From: Streptomyces sp. RPT161
Lineage (GTDB): Bacteria; Actinomycetota; Actinomycetes; Streptomycetales; Streptomycetaceae
Length of the DNA stretch: 64,000 bases
Direction: 5' to 3'
Assembly: GCF_027533845.1 (NCBI RefSeq)
Contig: NZ_JAPZVN010000010.1
Span: forward strand, 174,836-238,835
This document shows, one piece after another, positions 16,007-25,135 of the stretch. Position 1 is the first letter of the stretch. Each line of letters opens with the position of its first letter. The translations under genes and the position numbers were made by a program. The notes beneath the pieces are model-generated. The model saw nothing but the letters and a program-made list of their open reading frames with translations, ran no database searches and had not been told where the DNA came from.

Positions 16007-16482
16007 CAGTCCGCCAAGTCTCGGCCCTAGACCGCGGAACCGCACACGCCACTCCCGGCCGGGGAGGTCATCCGATCAGTGGCTCCCGTTCTCACCGGAA
16101 GCCACGCGGCCGCGTCGAGTACATCCTCGTCACGAGCGCCCCAACCCTGGTGTCGACTGCTGCCGAAGACCTGGTGCCCATACGTCCTGACCAAATCATG
16201 CCAGGGCACTTGCGTCGGGGTAGCTGGGCGAGCCGGTCGAGGGCGGCCCTGCTGTGGTGGGTTCGGGGCCGGTGGCGGGCGAGGCGGAGGATGCGGCGTC
16301 GGCTGGCGGTGACGAGTTATCCGGCAGCGGTGAACAGGCGGAGCCGTAGGCGGCGGGTCCCCGGAGTAGGGCCTGCCCGGGCAGGGCGAGCATGGGCATC
16401 CGGGCCAGCAGGTCGAGCGAGGAGTGCTGTGGCGGTGACGGTGCCACCGCCCTGTACGCGCCGGTGCGGTGGCGGGCTGATG
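16007..16482. other. intergenic stretch without a recognised gene
   Basis: Several frames are open on both strands but none has a convincing start, ribosome site or family pattern. I see no hairpin of note. Confidence 0.4.
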
Positions 16483-17016
16483 CTACGGCAGAACCTCCAG
16501 CTGAACGGCGCTTTGGGTGCCCTGGATGCCGGAGGTGAGGCAGTCCGTGGGCAGTTGGTCGGGCAGTGCGGTCACGCTCCGGCGTACGAAGTGGCCTTCG
16601 CCGCGTCCCTTGATGACCCGGCCCGACTGCAGGACGAGTAGGACGCCTGCGACGCGGGTGGTGGTGGCACCGTCGATGACGATCACCGACCGGCCGCCGT
16701 CCGCGTAGCGGACGATTTCCCGACCGCTCGCGTTGGACAGCGAGACGCAGGATGCCGACGGCGCGACGGCGTTGAAGGAGCCTGTCGCCGGGACAGCATC
16801 GCCGCGGGCGCTGGTGCAGGTGTAGCGCACGTCCGCGTGGTTGCGGGTCTTGCGGGGCAGGAGTGTGAGCGGCGGGTCGTAGCTGCTATGGGCGTTGCCC
16901 GTGCAGGTGACACCCTCGTACCGGCCCGTCCCGGCATGACTGGCCGGCGCCCACACCAGCGACGAGGCCACCAGCGCCAGGGATCCCAGCATCACCGTCA
17001 TACCGCGCCTGCTCAC
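16483..17016 (-). CDS. exported protein of unknown function
   Basis: The GTG at 17016 has GGAGGGG six bases upstream and gives a good signal peptide (MSRRGMTVMLGSLALVASS, cleavage after SHA). The mature part of about 150 residues has cysteines in GVTCTGNAH, VRYTCTSA, SASCVSLS and TDCLTSG, likely two disulfides. It also has a beta-rich pattern (REIVRYADGGRSVIVIDGAT). Not recognised. Confidence 0.75.
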   Translation of the reverse strand: MSRRGMTVMLGSLALVASSLVWAPASHAGTGRYEGVTCTGNAHSSYDPPLTLLPRKTRNHADVRYTCTSARGDAVPATGSFNAVAPSASCVSLSNASGREIVRYADGGRSVIVIDGATTTRVAGVLLVLQSGRVIKGRGEGHFVRRSVTALPDQLPTDCLTSGIQGTQSAVQLEVLP

Positions 17017-17246
17017 CACATGCCCCTCCAGCAAGTCGTCTGATCTTTATGAGCACTTGACTACCCCGGCTCCGGATCCGCAGATCCGGCGCCTCGAAGT
17101 GCACCACCGGCGTACGCCCGCCCATCTGCGCCGTCGCACACGCCTGTCCTCCCGGCGGAACGCTTGGAATCCGGCACGCGCCGGGTAGGAAGCGCCGGAC
17201 GAGTCCTCGTCGAATCGGAGCATGAACCGAGCAGGAGGAGACCCTA

Positions 17247-17762
17247 GTGAGCCGTATGACCGTCGCAGCCGCCACCGCCGCGCGAGTGCGTGTGTTCGCC
17301 ATGATGGACGCCGACGGGGACCAGGTCATCACGCGGCATGACTATCTCTCCCGCATCGACCGGACCGTCTTGGCCACCGGGCGCACAGAGGACGACCCGC
17401 TCGTCGTCGCCGCCCGTACGGAAGGCATCAAAGCCTGGGGCGCGATGGACGCCAACAACGACGGCAAGCTGACCTTCGACGAGTACAACGCGTGGGTGGG
17501 CGCCGACAAGTTCGACAACGTCTGCCGGTTCGCGCTCGGCGCGCTCTTCGACCTCGCCGACGCGGACGGGGACGGGGCCCTGGACAAAGCCGAGTTCACC
17601 ACGCTGCGCACCGCACTGAACAACCCGCCGGAGAACGCCGCCGCCGCGTTCGACGCGCTGGATGCCGACGGCGACGGCCGGGTTGGCCGCGACGCGTACC
17701 TGGCATCGATCCGCGCCTACATCGTCGGCGACAACTCCCCGATGGGCGAAGTCCTGTACTAG
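17247..17762 (+). CDS. EF-hand calcium-binding protein (calerythrin/CabC-like)
   Basis: GTG start at 17247 after a strong AGGAGGAGA. The 171-residue protein has four EF-hand loops: DADGDQVITRHD, DANNDGKLTFDE, DADGDGALDKAE and DADGDGRVGRDA. All keep Asp at positions 1, 3 and 5 except the second, where position 3 is Asn; position 12 is acidic in the second and third. The overall layout (one hand, a long linker, then three) is that of prokaryotic sarcoplasmic-type proteins such as calerythrin and Streptomyces CabC, cytosolic Ca2+ buffers. No clear operon partner. Confidence 0.93.
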   Translation: MSRMTVAAATAARVRVFAMMDADGDQVITRHDYLSRIDRTVLATGRTEDDPLVVAARTEGIKAWGAMDANNDGKLTFDEYNAWVGADKFDNVCRFALGALFDLADADGDGALDKAEFTTLRTALNNPPENAAAAFDALDADGDGRVGRDAYLASIRAYIVGDNSPMGEVLY

Positions 17763-17976
17763 CCAGGCCGTGCTGTCGGTGGTGGCCCCGCCGGGGTGAC
17801 CTCGCCACCGCCGAAGCGTTGAACAAGAGCGCGCGGCGTGGCCGCCATCCCCCTCCCGCGCTGCCACCGGCTGGCAATCTCGGCGCCTGCCCTGCCACGA
17901 GGTTGCCAGCCGCCTCCACAGCATGGCCCGGAGAGACCCGGACGGAGTGGCCGGGCTGTTGCCTCCGGCGACGGCG

Positions 17977-18537
17977 TCAGCCCATGCTCTTGGCCCCGTC
18001 GAGGGATTCGCGGATGATGTCAGCGTGGCCGCAGTGCTGCGCGGTCTCCGCTGTGATGTGCATGATCACCCGACGCGCCGACCAGGCGGCCCCGTCCTCG
18101 AACCACGGCGCCTTCGGGAGTGGCTGCGTGGCGGCCAAGTCGGGGAGGGTGGCGATCAACTCGTCGGTGCGGCATGCGGCATCGGCGTATTCGTCGAGGA
18201 TGTCGGCAAGGTTCTCACCGGGCAGCATCCGAAACTGCAGGGCCCATTCCGCCAGATCGGACTCGGTCATGGCGGCGAAGTCGCGCATCGCCGACGGGCC
18301 TTGGGTGATGAAGTTCGCCCAGTTCCGCTCGCCCGCGCTGACGTGCTTGATCAGGCCGCCGATGCACAGCTCGCTCGCGGTCGGCCGCAGGCCGGCCTGC
18401 TCGTCGGTGAGGTCTCGGGCTGTGGAACGCAGAAGACGGCGCTTCTCGGCGAGCATCGCCAGCAGATCGGCACGCTCGTCGCCGATCTCAGCCGCAGTCG
18501 TCGGTGCCGTCGCCATCCCAGTCGCGTTCTGATTCAT
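17977..18537 (-). CDS. DinB/YfiT-family metal-binding four-helix protein
   Basis: The 186-residue protein starts MNQNATGMATAPTTAAEIGD after GGAGGCGGGG. The conserved blocks ERADLLAMLAEKRRLLRSTA, LTDEQAGLRPTASELCIGGL, IKHVSAGERNW and VIMHITAETAQHCGHADIIR are those of the Streptomyces DinB_2 group. Three spaced His (KHV, MHI, HCGHAD) form the usual metal site. Family members include mycothiol-dependent S-transferases, but the actual reaction cannot be read here. The stretch 17763-17976 holds no gene. Confidence 0.9.
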   Translation of the reverse strand: MNQNATGMATAPTTAAEIGDERADLLAMLAEKRRLLRSTARDLTDEQAGLRPTASELCIGGLIKHVSAGERNWANFITQGPSAMRDFAAMTESDLAEWALQFRMLPGENLADILDEYADAACRTDELIATLPDLAATQPLPKAPWFEDGAAWSARRVIMHITAETAQHCGHADIIRESLDGAKSMG

Positions 18538-19094
18538 TGTCCCCGCCTCCGTGCCGTGTTCCCGTTCGGACAACACTCACGCTAGGAGGCATTGCGGCCA
18601 GCTCACGTCCGCAATTGCGGGACGTGTGGTCGGAGATGCGAGTGCACCTGATCGCGACTCCAGACAGGCCCTGGTTGCTCACGCACCACCGGTGGCCGTG
18701 CAGCGCCGGAAGACCGGCCAAGTGGCTTTGTTCACGAGAACCGACAGAACCTCTATCCGAGTTGGGAGGCGTCGGCGGTGCGTCGTGTTCGATGTTCATG
18801 AGAAACAAGAGCGCCAGTGCACCCCTCCGTCGCAGAACCGCCACTCGGGAAGTCGTCGCGACGACACCGCAAGTAGCTCTGCGTAGTGTCTGCGCGCTAT
18901 GCGGCCACGGAGGCTCCGCGAAAACACGTTGGCGGACCACGGCGACCACTGCTACTTTTCGGGAGGCCGTGCGAGAGATCGAGGAGGTGGTACCCGTGAA
19001 CGCTGTATCGACATGGGTGCTCCCCTCCGGGGTCGCGGTCGGGCGATAGGTCGTCCGGGAGCGCCGTTTCAGTGCACTCCCGAAAGGCACGACC
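18538..19094. other. intergenic stretch without a recognised gene
   Basis: A long plus-strand frame exists but has no ribosome site, low-complexity composition and no family pattern. I regard it as noncoding. Confidence 0.4.
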
Positions 19095-19829
19095 ATGCAT
19101 TTCACTTCCCAGCAGCACCTCGACGACGGGGTCCTCGAACGCGAGTTCACCCTCGGTGAGATCCCCGGCATCCTGTGGACACCCGCATCCGCATCTGCAC
19201 CGGTGCCGCTGATCCTGTTCGGCCAACCTCCCCTCGGGCTGCGCAAGATGTACCCCCGACTGGTGGCCCGGGCCCGGCACTCCGCAGCGGAGGGCTTCGC
19301 CACGGCCACCATCGAGCTCCCCGGAAGCGGCGACCGACCCCGTTGGCCCGCCGCCGAGCAGGCCCGCGCCGACCTGCGCCGGGCAATGGACGCCGGCGAG
19401 CCGGTCAGCGACGAGATCATCGACGCCCTCATCCTCCCGCTGGTCGAAAAGGCAGTCCCGGAATGGCAGGCCGCCCTGGACGCGCTCCTTTCGCTGCCCG
19501 AGATCGGCGGCCCGGTCGGGTACTCGGGGGGAGTGATCTCCGTCGGCATCCGTCTTGCGGTAGTCGAGCCGCGCATCGTGGCCGCCAGCTTCTTCGCCGG
19601 GAGTTTCGTGCCTCGCGCCATGTTCGAGGAGGCCCGGCAGATCGCTATTCCACTGCACGTCCTGCTGCAGTGGGACGACGAAGGCAACGACCGGCAGGCG
19701 GCCCTGGACCTGTTCGACGCCTTCAACTCCAAGGAGAAGTCCCTGCACGCCAACATGGGCGGGCACACCGGCGTCCCGCAGTTCGCGGGAGACGCCGCGG
19801 CCCAGTTCTTCACCCGACATCTGAAGTGA
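19095..19829 (+). CDS. alpha/beta hydrolase
   Basis: A 244-residue protein preceded by GAAAGGCACGACC. The core is visible: VPLILFGQPPLGLRKMYPR (strand and oxyanion region), ATATIELPGSGDRP, the nucleophile elbow GPVGYSGGVISVG (Ser in G-Y-S-G-G), then HVLLQWDDEGNDRQ with the likely acid and MGGHTGVP with the catalytic His. It lacks a signal peptide, so it acts in the cytosol, probably as an esterase or dienelactone-hydrolase-like enzyme. No partner gene. Confidence 0.88.
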   Translation: MHFTSQQHLDDGVLEREFTLGEIPGILWTPASASAPVPLILFGQPPLGLRKMYPRLVARARHSAAEGFATATIELPGSGDRPRWPAAEQARADLRRAMDAGEPVSDEIIDALILPLVEKAVPEWQAALDALLSLPEIGGPVGYSGGVISVGIRLAVVEPRIVAASFFAGSFVPRAMFEEARQIAIPLHVLLQWDDEGNDRQAALDLFDAFNSKEKSLHANMGGHTGVPQFAGDAAAQFFTRHLK

Positions 19830-19926
19830 GGCCGGGCCGTCAGACCGGCAGCGGGGGGTAGCTGATGTCGGTCGGCATGCCGCTCATCGAGGACAGGTCC
19901 CGGCCCTCCGCAGCTCTCCAGACCGT

Positions 19927-19956
19927 GGGCCCCTGCGCAACTCTCTGCAGGGGCCC
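19927..19956. terminator. hairpin between convergent genes
   Basis: GGGCCCCTGC (19927-19936) and GCAGGGGCCC (19947-19956) form a perfect 10-bp stem with a 10-base loop. It lies between the plus-strand hydrolase and minus-strand remnants, as expected for a bidirectional terminator. Confidence 0.6.
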
Positions 19957-19973
19957 GCGGCGGATCGCGACCG

Positions 19974-20504
19974 TCAGGGCCCCGGCCCGCCTTCGGTGCC
20001 GCCGGAACGGTGGGCCACGGTCCGCGCATAGGGAGCTGGCCAGGCGAGGACCTCGTACTCTTCCACGCCGATGCGCAGGGTGAAGGAGCGGCACTGGTTG
20101 TTCAGCAGCATCGGCCATGAGCCGACCAGTTCGGGATCCGGCTGATGCGAGGTGCGCGCGGGAAGTCCCAGCTGGTCGGTGAGCTTGTGGCGGACCTCAA
20201 CGTTCCTTGTGGCGGGCCAGAGTTGGATGAGGAGTTCTTCGATGACGTCGTAGCCGTGGGCGGCGTAGACCTGGGTAGGTGTCTCGACGCGGGCCACGGA
20301 CGTGGAGTCGCAGCCGCCGCCAGCGGGCGCCATCCTCGTTCCCAGGTAGGTCGATGGCTTCTTCGTTGTCGGCGGGCAAGGTGAGCAGGAGGCCGCTTTC
20401 GTCGAAGAGCATGCTGAACTCGGAACGTCACTCCAGGCGTCGAGCTCCAAAGCCGGCTCGCTGGGGTGGACGTGGAAGGTCACGTCCACGTCTCCGTGCT
20501 GCAC
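19974..20504 (-). pseudogene. hypothetical protein with two frameshifts
   Basis: From an ATG at 20504 the sense is MQHGDVDVTFHVHPSEPALE, then (shifted) EFSMLFDESGLLLTLPADNE, and shifted again to VYAAHGYDVIEELLIQLWPA, LTDQLGLPARTSHQPDPEL and SFTLRIGVEEYEVLAWPA. Each part has normal codon bias, so a single gene has been broken twice. It overlaps the end of the upstream frame by 25 bp, suggesting a former operon. No family recognised. Confidence 0.5.
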
Positions 20505-20734
20505 CCCTCTGTCGTGACGTGTGCATACAGGCCGTCAGCCGCTCTCTCCACCAGGCCTTTTTGCTCACTGACGGGCGGAGCAGTGGGTGGCTCCGGGATC
20601 GGGTAGCAGAAGTCGCCGTCGGGGACGGCCCCCGCCATGACGTACTGATGGTAGGCCGCGGGGAAGCGGAAACGCTGGGTGGCAGGTGGTTGCGGCACGC
20701 TGCGTCTTCCCCTTGAACAAGCCGCGGCTCCCAC
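20480..20734 (-). CDS. hypothetical protein, possibly incomplete
   Basis: The frame ends AADGLYAHVTTEGCSTETWT and contains RFRFPAAYHQYVMAGAVPDG. The proposed start (20734) has low-complexity Arg/Pro sequence after it, so the real start or earlier part may be lost. It shares its fate with the broken gene downstream. Confidence 0.35.
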   Translation of the reverse strand: MGAAACSRGRRSVPQPPATQRFRFPAAYHQYVMAGAVPDGDFCYPIPEPPTAPPVSEQKGLVERAADGLYAHVTTEGCSTETWT

Positions 20735-20809
20735 CCTCAGTGGTGATCTCGGTTCGGGTGTAGGGCGTGGCCAGGTGGTCTCGGTCGTCAGCCGGGCGAT
20801 TCGCTCGGG

Positions 20810-20835
20810 AAGGTCAGCGGCCGCGCTGACCTTTT
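20810..20835. terminator. intrinsic-type hairpin
   Basis: AAGGTCAGC (20810-20818) and GCTGACCTT (20825-20833) make a perfect 9-bp stem around GGCCGC, followed by two more T on the plus strand. It lies between the two minus-strand clusters and could act in either direction. Confidence 0.6.
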
Positions 20836-20849
20836 GCAGCGAAGTGTGA

Positions 20850-21020
20850 CCAGTCTCAGCGAAGTTGACCGGCCGCGATCGCTGCGAGGGTGGCGTCGTA
20901 GTGCCGCTTGACCTTGCGGGTCAGCGATTAGGGCCCGCAGGCCCGGAGTCTGGGCCTTGTCCAAGTCGTCCTGGGCGGCGTCGCCCAGGAGACTCGGGTA
21001 GGTCTTGCCGCCGGGCTTGT
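20850..21020 (-). pseudogene. short coding remnant downstream of the anti-sigma-type gene
   Basis: Minus-strand pieces in two frames (NKPGGKTYPSLLGDAAQDDL then KVKRHYDATLAAIAAGQL) show coding bias but no start and no recognised family. Confidence 0.25.
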
Positions 21021-22097
21021 TCAGCCCGTGTGGGAAGGCGTCTGCTTCATGCCGTTGACGATCGCGCGTTCCGTGACGGCTTCGGTGTCGACGATCATGC
21101 CGGGCTTGATCAGACCGTGGTCGCCGGATGTGCCCTTGACCTGGACGGTGCGCTCGCCGAGGAAGGTGAACGTCTCCTTGTCGAAGATCCACTCGGTGCG
21201 CTGGCCACTGGCCTCGTCGAGCCGGGCCACCGCGACCCCGTGGCGGCCCGCGGCATCGACCGCGTCGTCCACCTTGACCACACCGGGGATCTTCGCAGCG
21301 GCCCGGTAGAGCGCGGCCGAGAGCCTCCCCGGCGGGTAGCTCTGGCTGAGCAGGTCACCGATGGTGGTGAACGCCTCCGCGTCTGGGCTGGGCCCGTGAC
21401 CCTTGGTCTCCGTGTAGATCTTCTTCAGCAGGGCGTCGGGGTCGGTGGGCAGGGTGGCCAGGTAGTCATACGACGGTGCGTTGAGGTACGGCTCGACCTT
21501 CGAGTCCAGGGACGTGCCCGTAGAGTCTGTGTTGCCCGGCTCGATCAGCCAGCCCTTGTGGCCGTCGGGCGACTGCCAGGTCTGACGGGTGTGCAGCGCG
21601 TCGCTGACCACTGAGCTCTTGTCGTCGACCGTCCGCACGTGGGTGCTGGCGGTCTTCGTCTCGATGTAGATGTACTGGCCCGCACTTGCCTGCGGACCGG
21701 GGTTCTCCTGGGCGGCGAGGGAGATCCGGTCCAGAAGCTGGCTGACTCCGTGCACGTCGGCGGTACCGATCCGGGTGGTCAGCACGGGGCCGGTGGCCAG
21801 GCCGGTGACGCTGCCCGAGGTGCCGAACATGCGGACCCCGGTCACGATCGCGCCCGTCAGGGCGCACGCCGCCACCGGCAGGACGATCGCGCGGCGCAGG
21901 AACGGGTTGCGCGGCTTGGCGGCGCGGGTTCGGGCGGGGTGGGAGCCGGAGTTGTCGAGGTCGTCGTGGATCTGGGCCATCAGGCGCTCCTTGTGGAACT
22001 GGTGGCGGCCCGCCGGCAATTCCCGCTCCACGGTCGGCAGGAGCCCTTCGGTCTCCTGCCACTCAGCCGGGTGCGGCTGGGAGGGGCTGGCGTTCAT
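21021..22097 (-). CDS. CU044_5270-family membrane-anchored protein, partner of the ECF sigma factor
   Basis: The 358-residue protein starts at the ATG at 22097 (GGAAGGAAACCG upstream). That ATG overlaps the sigma factor stop by ATGA, so it is translationally coupled. The N-terminus is cytosolic (HPAEWQETEGLLPTVERELP), followed by one transmembrane helix (AIVLPVAACALTGAIVTGV). A large outer domain follows (QYIYIETKTASTHVRTVDD, GHKGWLIEPGNTDS, ALYRAAAKIPGVVKVDDAVD, TEWIFDKETFTFLGERTVQV). This layout is that of the CU044_5270 family, commonly next to ECF sigma factors and thought to act as membrane-bound controller. Confidence 0.85.
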   Translation of the reverse strand: MNASPSQPHPAEWQETEGLLPTVERELPAGRHQFHKERLMAQIHDDLDNSGSHPARTRAAKPRNPFLRRAIVLPVAACALTGAIVTGVRMFGTSGSVTGLATGPVLTTRIGTADVHGVSQLLDRISLAAQENPGPQASAGQYIYIETKTASTHVRTVDDKSSVVSDALHTRQTWQSPDGHKGWLIEPGNTDSTGTSLDSKVEPYLNAPSYDYLATLPTDPDALLKKIYTETKGHGPSPDAEAFTTIGDLLSQSYPPGRLSAALYRAAAKIPGVVKVDDAVDAAGRHGVAVARLDEASGQRTEWIFDKETFTFLGERTVQVKGTSGDHGLIKPGMIVDTEAVTERAIVNGMKQTPSHTG

Positions 22098-22738
22098 CGG
22101 TTTCCTTCCTGTGCGGACCGGACCGCGGTCGCGCGGTCGCCATGTATCTGTCGAGAGCGGCGGGCGGGTTCCCGTCTGTCCGCCATCAGTTCCGCACTGG
22201 CGAGCTTGCGCAGCTTCGTACGGGCCCGGGAAAGCCGGGAGCGGACCGTGCCGAGCGGGATGCCGAGGGCCTCGGCGGCGTCGGCGTACTCGAAGCCCTC
22301 CCACAGGCACAGGACCAGGACCTCGCGCTCGGAACGCCGCAGCGAGCCCATGGCGGTGAGCGCCGCGGCGATCCGGCGCCGGTCGTCCACCTGGCCGGCC
22401 ACTTCCTCGGCGTGGTCCGGCACTTCCGCCGCCGACGGCCCCGCCGCGGCGAGCGCTGTGGCCGCGGCACGGTAACGCCGGTTGCTGCGACAGTGGTTGC
22501 GAGCGAGGTTGGTGGCGATCCCCAGCAACCACGGCCGCAGCGACCCTCCTTCGGGGTCCACCTTGCCGCGCAGCCGCCATGCCTCCATGAACGTCGCCGC
22601 CATGACGTCCTCCGCGACGGACCAGTCGGCAGTCAGGCGGAAGGCGTGGTTGTAGACGGTTCGGGCATAGAGATCGAACAGCTCCGCGAAGACATTCGGG
22701 TCCCCGGCCCGTACCCGGGTTCGCATATCTGTGGTCAC
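22094..22738 (-). CDS. ECF-type RNA polymerase sigma factor
   Basis: This is a 214-residue protein. GTG at 22738 is preferred (CACAGGAGT directly upstream), with an ATG at 22726 as alternative. Region 2 is VFAELFDLYARTVYNHAFRL and AEDVMAATFMEAWRLRGKVD, with LRPWLLGIATNLARNHCRSN binding core and -10. Region 4 is LRRSEREVLVLCLWEGFEYA and ALGIPLGTVRSRLSRARTKL. The linker carries an acidic stretch. It is coupled by ATGA to the membrane protein downstream, which is expected to hold it inactive until an envelope signal arrives. Confidence 0.92.
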   Translation of the reverse strand: MTTDMRTRVRAGDPNVFAELFDLYARTVYNHAFRLTADWSVAEDVMAATFMEAWRLRGKVDPEGGSLRPWLLGIATNLARNHCRSNRRYRAAATALAAAGPSAAEVPDHAEEVAGQVDDRRRIAAALTAMGSLRRSEREVLVLCLWEGFEYADAAEALGIPLGTVRSRLSRARTKLRKLASAELMADRREPARRSRQIHGDRATAVRSAQEGNR

Positions 22739-23320
22739 TCCTGTGGGCTGTCCGGCGCCCGAGAGCGAGTTCCAGTGATGTGCGTCATACCCTCTGGCGT
22801 CGCCGTACCGCAAGCGCCGCGGGGCGCGGGCGGCCCGCACTCGGCGCGCGGGAGTGCGTGAGGTTCCCTGGTGGGCGGCGAGCCGATCGACGGTCATGGC
22901 AGCAGACGTCCGCCGGTTCGCAGTCGGCGTGGCAGACGGGCGACAAAGCGCCAGCAGACCCAATTTTGGGTCGGCCCGCCGTTGCAGTGGTTAGGCTCCG
23001 CCGCACAACAGCGTTCAGTTCACGACGACTTGGTGGTGGGGCCGAAGCGACGGCACACCGGCATCTCATGTTGCAGAAGCGAAAAGTCCCTCAGCCATAC
23101 CGGATAGTCCACCGCTCAAGACAACTTGCCAGTGCCCGAGGAGAAACACTACGCCAACCCGGCAACGGCCGAATCAGTGAACCTGAAACCCCGTCACCCT
23201 GTCCTGACCAGCTGATCAGCAAATTCGCACCGCGCGGGAACCTCAACCCTGTCGGGTTGGCGCAACCTGGTGAAGCACACTGGCTCGGGAACCAATTACG
23301 GACGACGAGGGAGCCTGGTC
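22739..23320. other. divergent intergenic region with an inverted repeat
   Basis: The region lies between the sigma factor and the FAD hydroxylase. GACCCAA (22957-22963) and TTGGGTC (22966-22972) form a perfect 7-bp inverted repeat with a 2-bp centre, a candidate operator. No gene is convincing; an in-frame ATG at 23270 upstream of the hydroxylase is less likely than 23321. Confidence 0.4.
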
Positions 23321-25135
23321 ATGGCCGATGTCGACGTACTCGTGGTGGGCGCGGGCCCGGTAGGCCTGACCGCGGCGGCCGAGCTGCGGCGGCACGGCGT
23401 GGACTGCCGCATCGTCGACCGGCTGGCCGTCCCGCAACCTTATGCCAAGGCCATCGGCGTCCTGCCCCGCACGCTGGAGGTGTGGGACGCCATGGGCCTG
23501 GTCCACGGGGCGCTGGACGTCGCGGTGCCGCACCTGGGCCAGTTGGTCTTCATCGACGGCAAGCCGGCCCCCCGGGTCGAGCTGACTCTGCCGCCCGACA
23601 TCCCCTACCCCTTCGCCACACTGCCCCAGTACGCGACCGAGCGGCTGCTGGCCGAGCATCTTGCGCGCTTCGGCACGGAGGTGGAGCGGCCGACCGAGCT
23701 CCGCTCGGTGGAGATGCACCCTGACGAGGTCGAGGCCGTCCTCGCGCACGCCGACGGCCGGATGGAGCGTCTGCGCGCCCGCTACGTCGTGGGCTGCGAT
23801 GGCGCGCACAGCCTGGTCCGCAAGGCGGCCGGGCTGACCTTCGAGGGCGACGCCTTCCCCGAGCAGTACATGATCGGCGACGTCGAGGTCGACTGGGAAC
23901 TGCCCGCCGGCCACAGCATGCGGGCCGTGAACCTGGACGCGAACGGTGAGATGGACGACATGGTCGTCTGCATTCCGATGCCGGGCGTTCGGCGGTACTG
24001 GCTGTCGATGCTGCGCCCCTCCGCCCAAGCGGGAAGCGAAGACGGCTCGAGCGCGCCGGACGGGATGGGGGACGGCCAGGGACCGGACCTCGGCCAGATC
24101 CAGGCCGTGCTCGACCGGCTGTCCCCGCAGCCGACGACCGCCTCCACGCTGCGCTGGTCGTCCGCCTTCCGGATCAGCCACCGCCTGGTGGACCGCTACC
24201 GGAACGGTCGCCTCTTCGTCGCCGGGGACGCGGCGCACATCCACCCGCCGATCGGCGGGCAGGGTCTGAACACCGGCGTGCAGGACGCCTACAACCTCGC
24301 CTGGAAGCTGGCCCTGGCCGTCCGCGGTCTGGCCACGGACGACGTGCTGGAGAGCTATCACGCCGAACGCCACCCGGTCGCGCAGGAGGTGGTCAACCGC
24401 ACCGTCCGCCATGCTCATACCGTCCGCCATGCCCGTACCGCCCGCCATGCCCGCTCCGGCCTCGGCAACAACGGGGACGACGCCGAGATGATGCTGCGGC
24501 GCCAGGCCCAGCTGCTGGTCGCCTACCCGGACAGCCCGTTGATCCAGCCGCAGGCGGCGGACGGCACACCCGCGGCCGGTCCCGCCCCCGGCGACCGGGC
24601 ACCGGACTGCCGCGGCCTGCTGAGCGACCTCGCCACCTACCCGCGGCGGCTGTTCGACCTGCTGCGCACCCCGCGGCACGTGCTGCTGCTGTTCGCGGGC
24701 TCGGAGCACGCCTCGGGCGACGGCGCCGCCCGGCTTGAGGCCTGCGCCGCCGAGGCGCATCGCGCCGCCCATGGCCTGCTCGACGCCTATCTGGTCACCG
24801 CCGCAGAGGTACCAGAGGACGCCCGCCCGGTCGGCCTGCGCCCGCCGCGGGTGCGCGACGCGGCGGGCGAGTTCCGCAATGCCTATGCGCCGCGTGACGG
24901 CGAGGCCCTCCTGATCCGCCCGGACGGCTACCTCTCCGGACGCTTCCACCCGGCCGTACCGGAACACCTGACGGCGCATCTGCGCCGAACCTTCGTCACT
25001 CCCTCGGGCGGGCGTGGGGGCGGTAGGTATGACGTCGCTGGAGCGGACGGCGTATCCGAGGTTCAACAGGCTCGTCCCGGAACGGAAGTTGCGGGAGTTC
25101 TCGCCGTCGGCGGAGGAGATGACACGGGCACGTGA
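23321..25135 (+). CDS. FAD-dependent aromatic hydroxylase with chimeric C-terminus
   Basis: Start ATG at 23321 after GAGGGAGCCTGGTC. The 604-residue flavoprotein has a Rossmann motif VLVVGAGPVGLTAAAELRRH, the motif VVGCDGAHSLVRKAAG near residue 160, and the GD motif LFVAGDAAHIHPPIGGQGLN near 302. A C-terminal thioredoxin-like domain (RHVLLLFAGSEHASGDG, then DGEALLIRPDGYLSGRF) follows. This is the PgaE/RdmE/phenol hydroxylase class of polyketide or phenol hydroxylases. Residues 363-380 are a three-fold repeat of TVRHAH-like units. The last 36 residues, from RYDVAGADGV, lie on Tn3-type transposase sequence read in another frame, so the natural C-terminus was replaced. Activity may survive because the fold is complete. 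Confidence 0.9.
   Translation: MADVDVLVVGAGPVGLTAAAELRRHGVDCRIVDRLAVPQPYAKAIGVLPRTLEVWDAMGLVHGALDVAVPHLGQLVFIDGKPAPRVELTLPPDIPYPFATLPQYATERLLAEHLARFGTEVERPTELRSVEMHPDEVEAVLAHADGRMERLRARYVVGCDGAHSLVRKAAGLTFEGDAFPEQYMIGDVEVDWELPAGHSMRAVNLDANGEMDDMVVCIPMPGVRRYWLSMLRPSAQAGSEDGSSAPDGMGDGQGPDLGQIQAVLDRLSPQPTTASTLRWSSAFRISHRLVDRYRNGRLFVAGDAAHIHPPIGGQGLNTGVQDAYNLAWKLALAVRGLATDDVLESYHAERHPVAQEVVNRTVRHAHTVRHARTARHARSGLGNNGDDAEMMLRRQAQLLVAYPDSPLIQPQAADGTPAAGPAPGDRAPDCRGLLSDLATYPRRLFDLLRTPRHVLLLFAGSEHASGDGAARLEACAAEAHRAAHGLLDAYLVTAAEVPEDARPVGLRPPRVRDAAGEFRNAYAPRDGEALLIRPDGYLSGRFHPAVPEHLTAHLRRTFVTPSGGRGGGRYDVAGADGVSEVQQARPGTEVAGVLAVGGGDDTGT
24401..24454 (+). repeat. three tandem 18-bp units inside the hydroxylase gene
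   Basis: Units at 24401-24418, 24419-24436 and 24437-24454 share ACCGYCCGCCATGC and encode TVRHAH, TVRHAR and TARHAR. They lie between the FAD domain and the thioredoxin-like domain. Being in frame, they can change number without breaking the protein. Confidence 0.85.

Noticed and set aside
15061..16641. 526-codon plus-strand frame overlapping the APC permease
   Set aside because: Arg-rich shadow of the permease, extending into noncoding sequence; no family pattern.
18504..19049. 181-codon plus-strand frame upstream of the 19-kb hydrolase
   Set aside because: No ribosome site, Ser/Arg/Thr-rich composition and no conserved pattern.
24401..24454. Possible CRISPR-like short repeats
   Set aside because: Units are 18 bp, adjacent without spacers and in frame inside a gene, so this is a coding minisatellite. 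No other regularly spaced repeats were seen.
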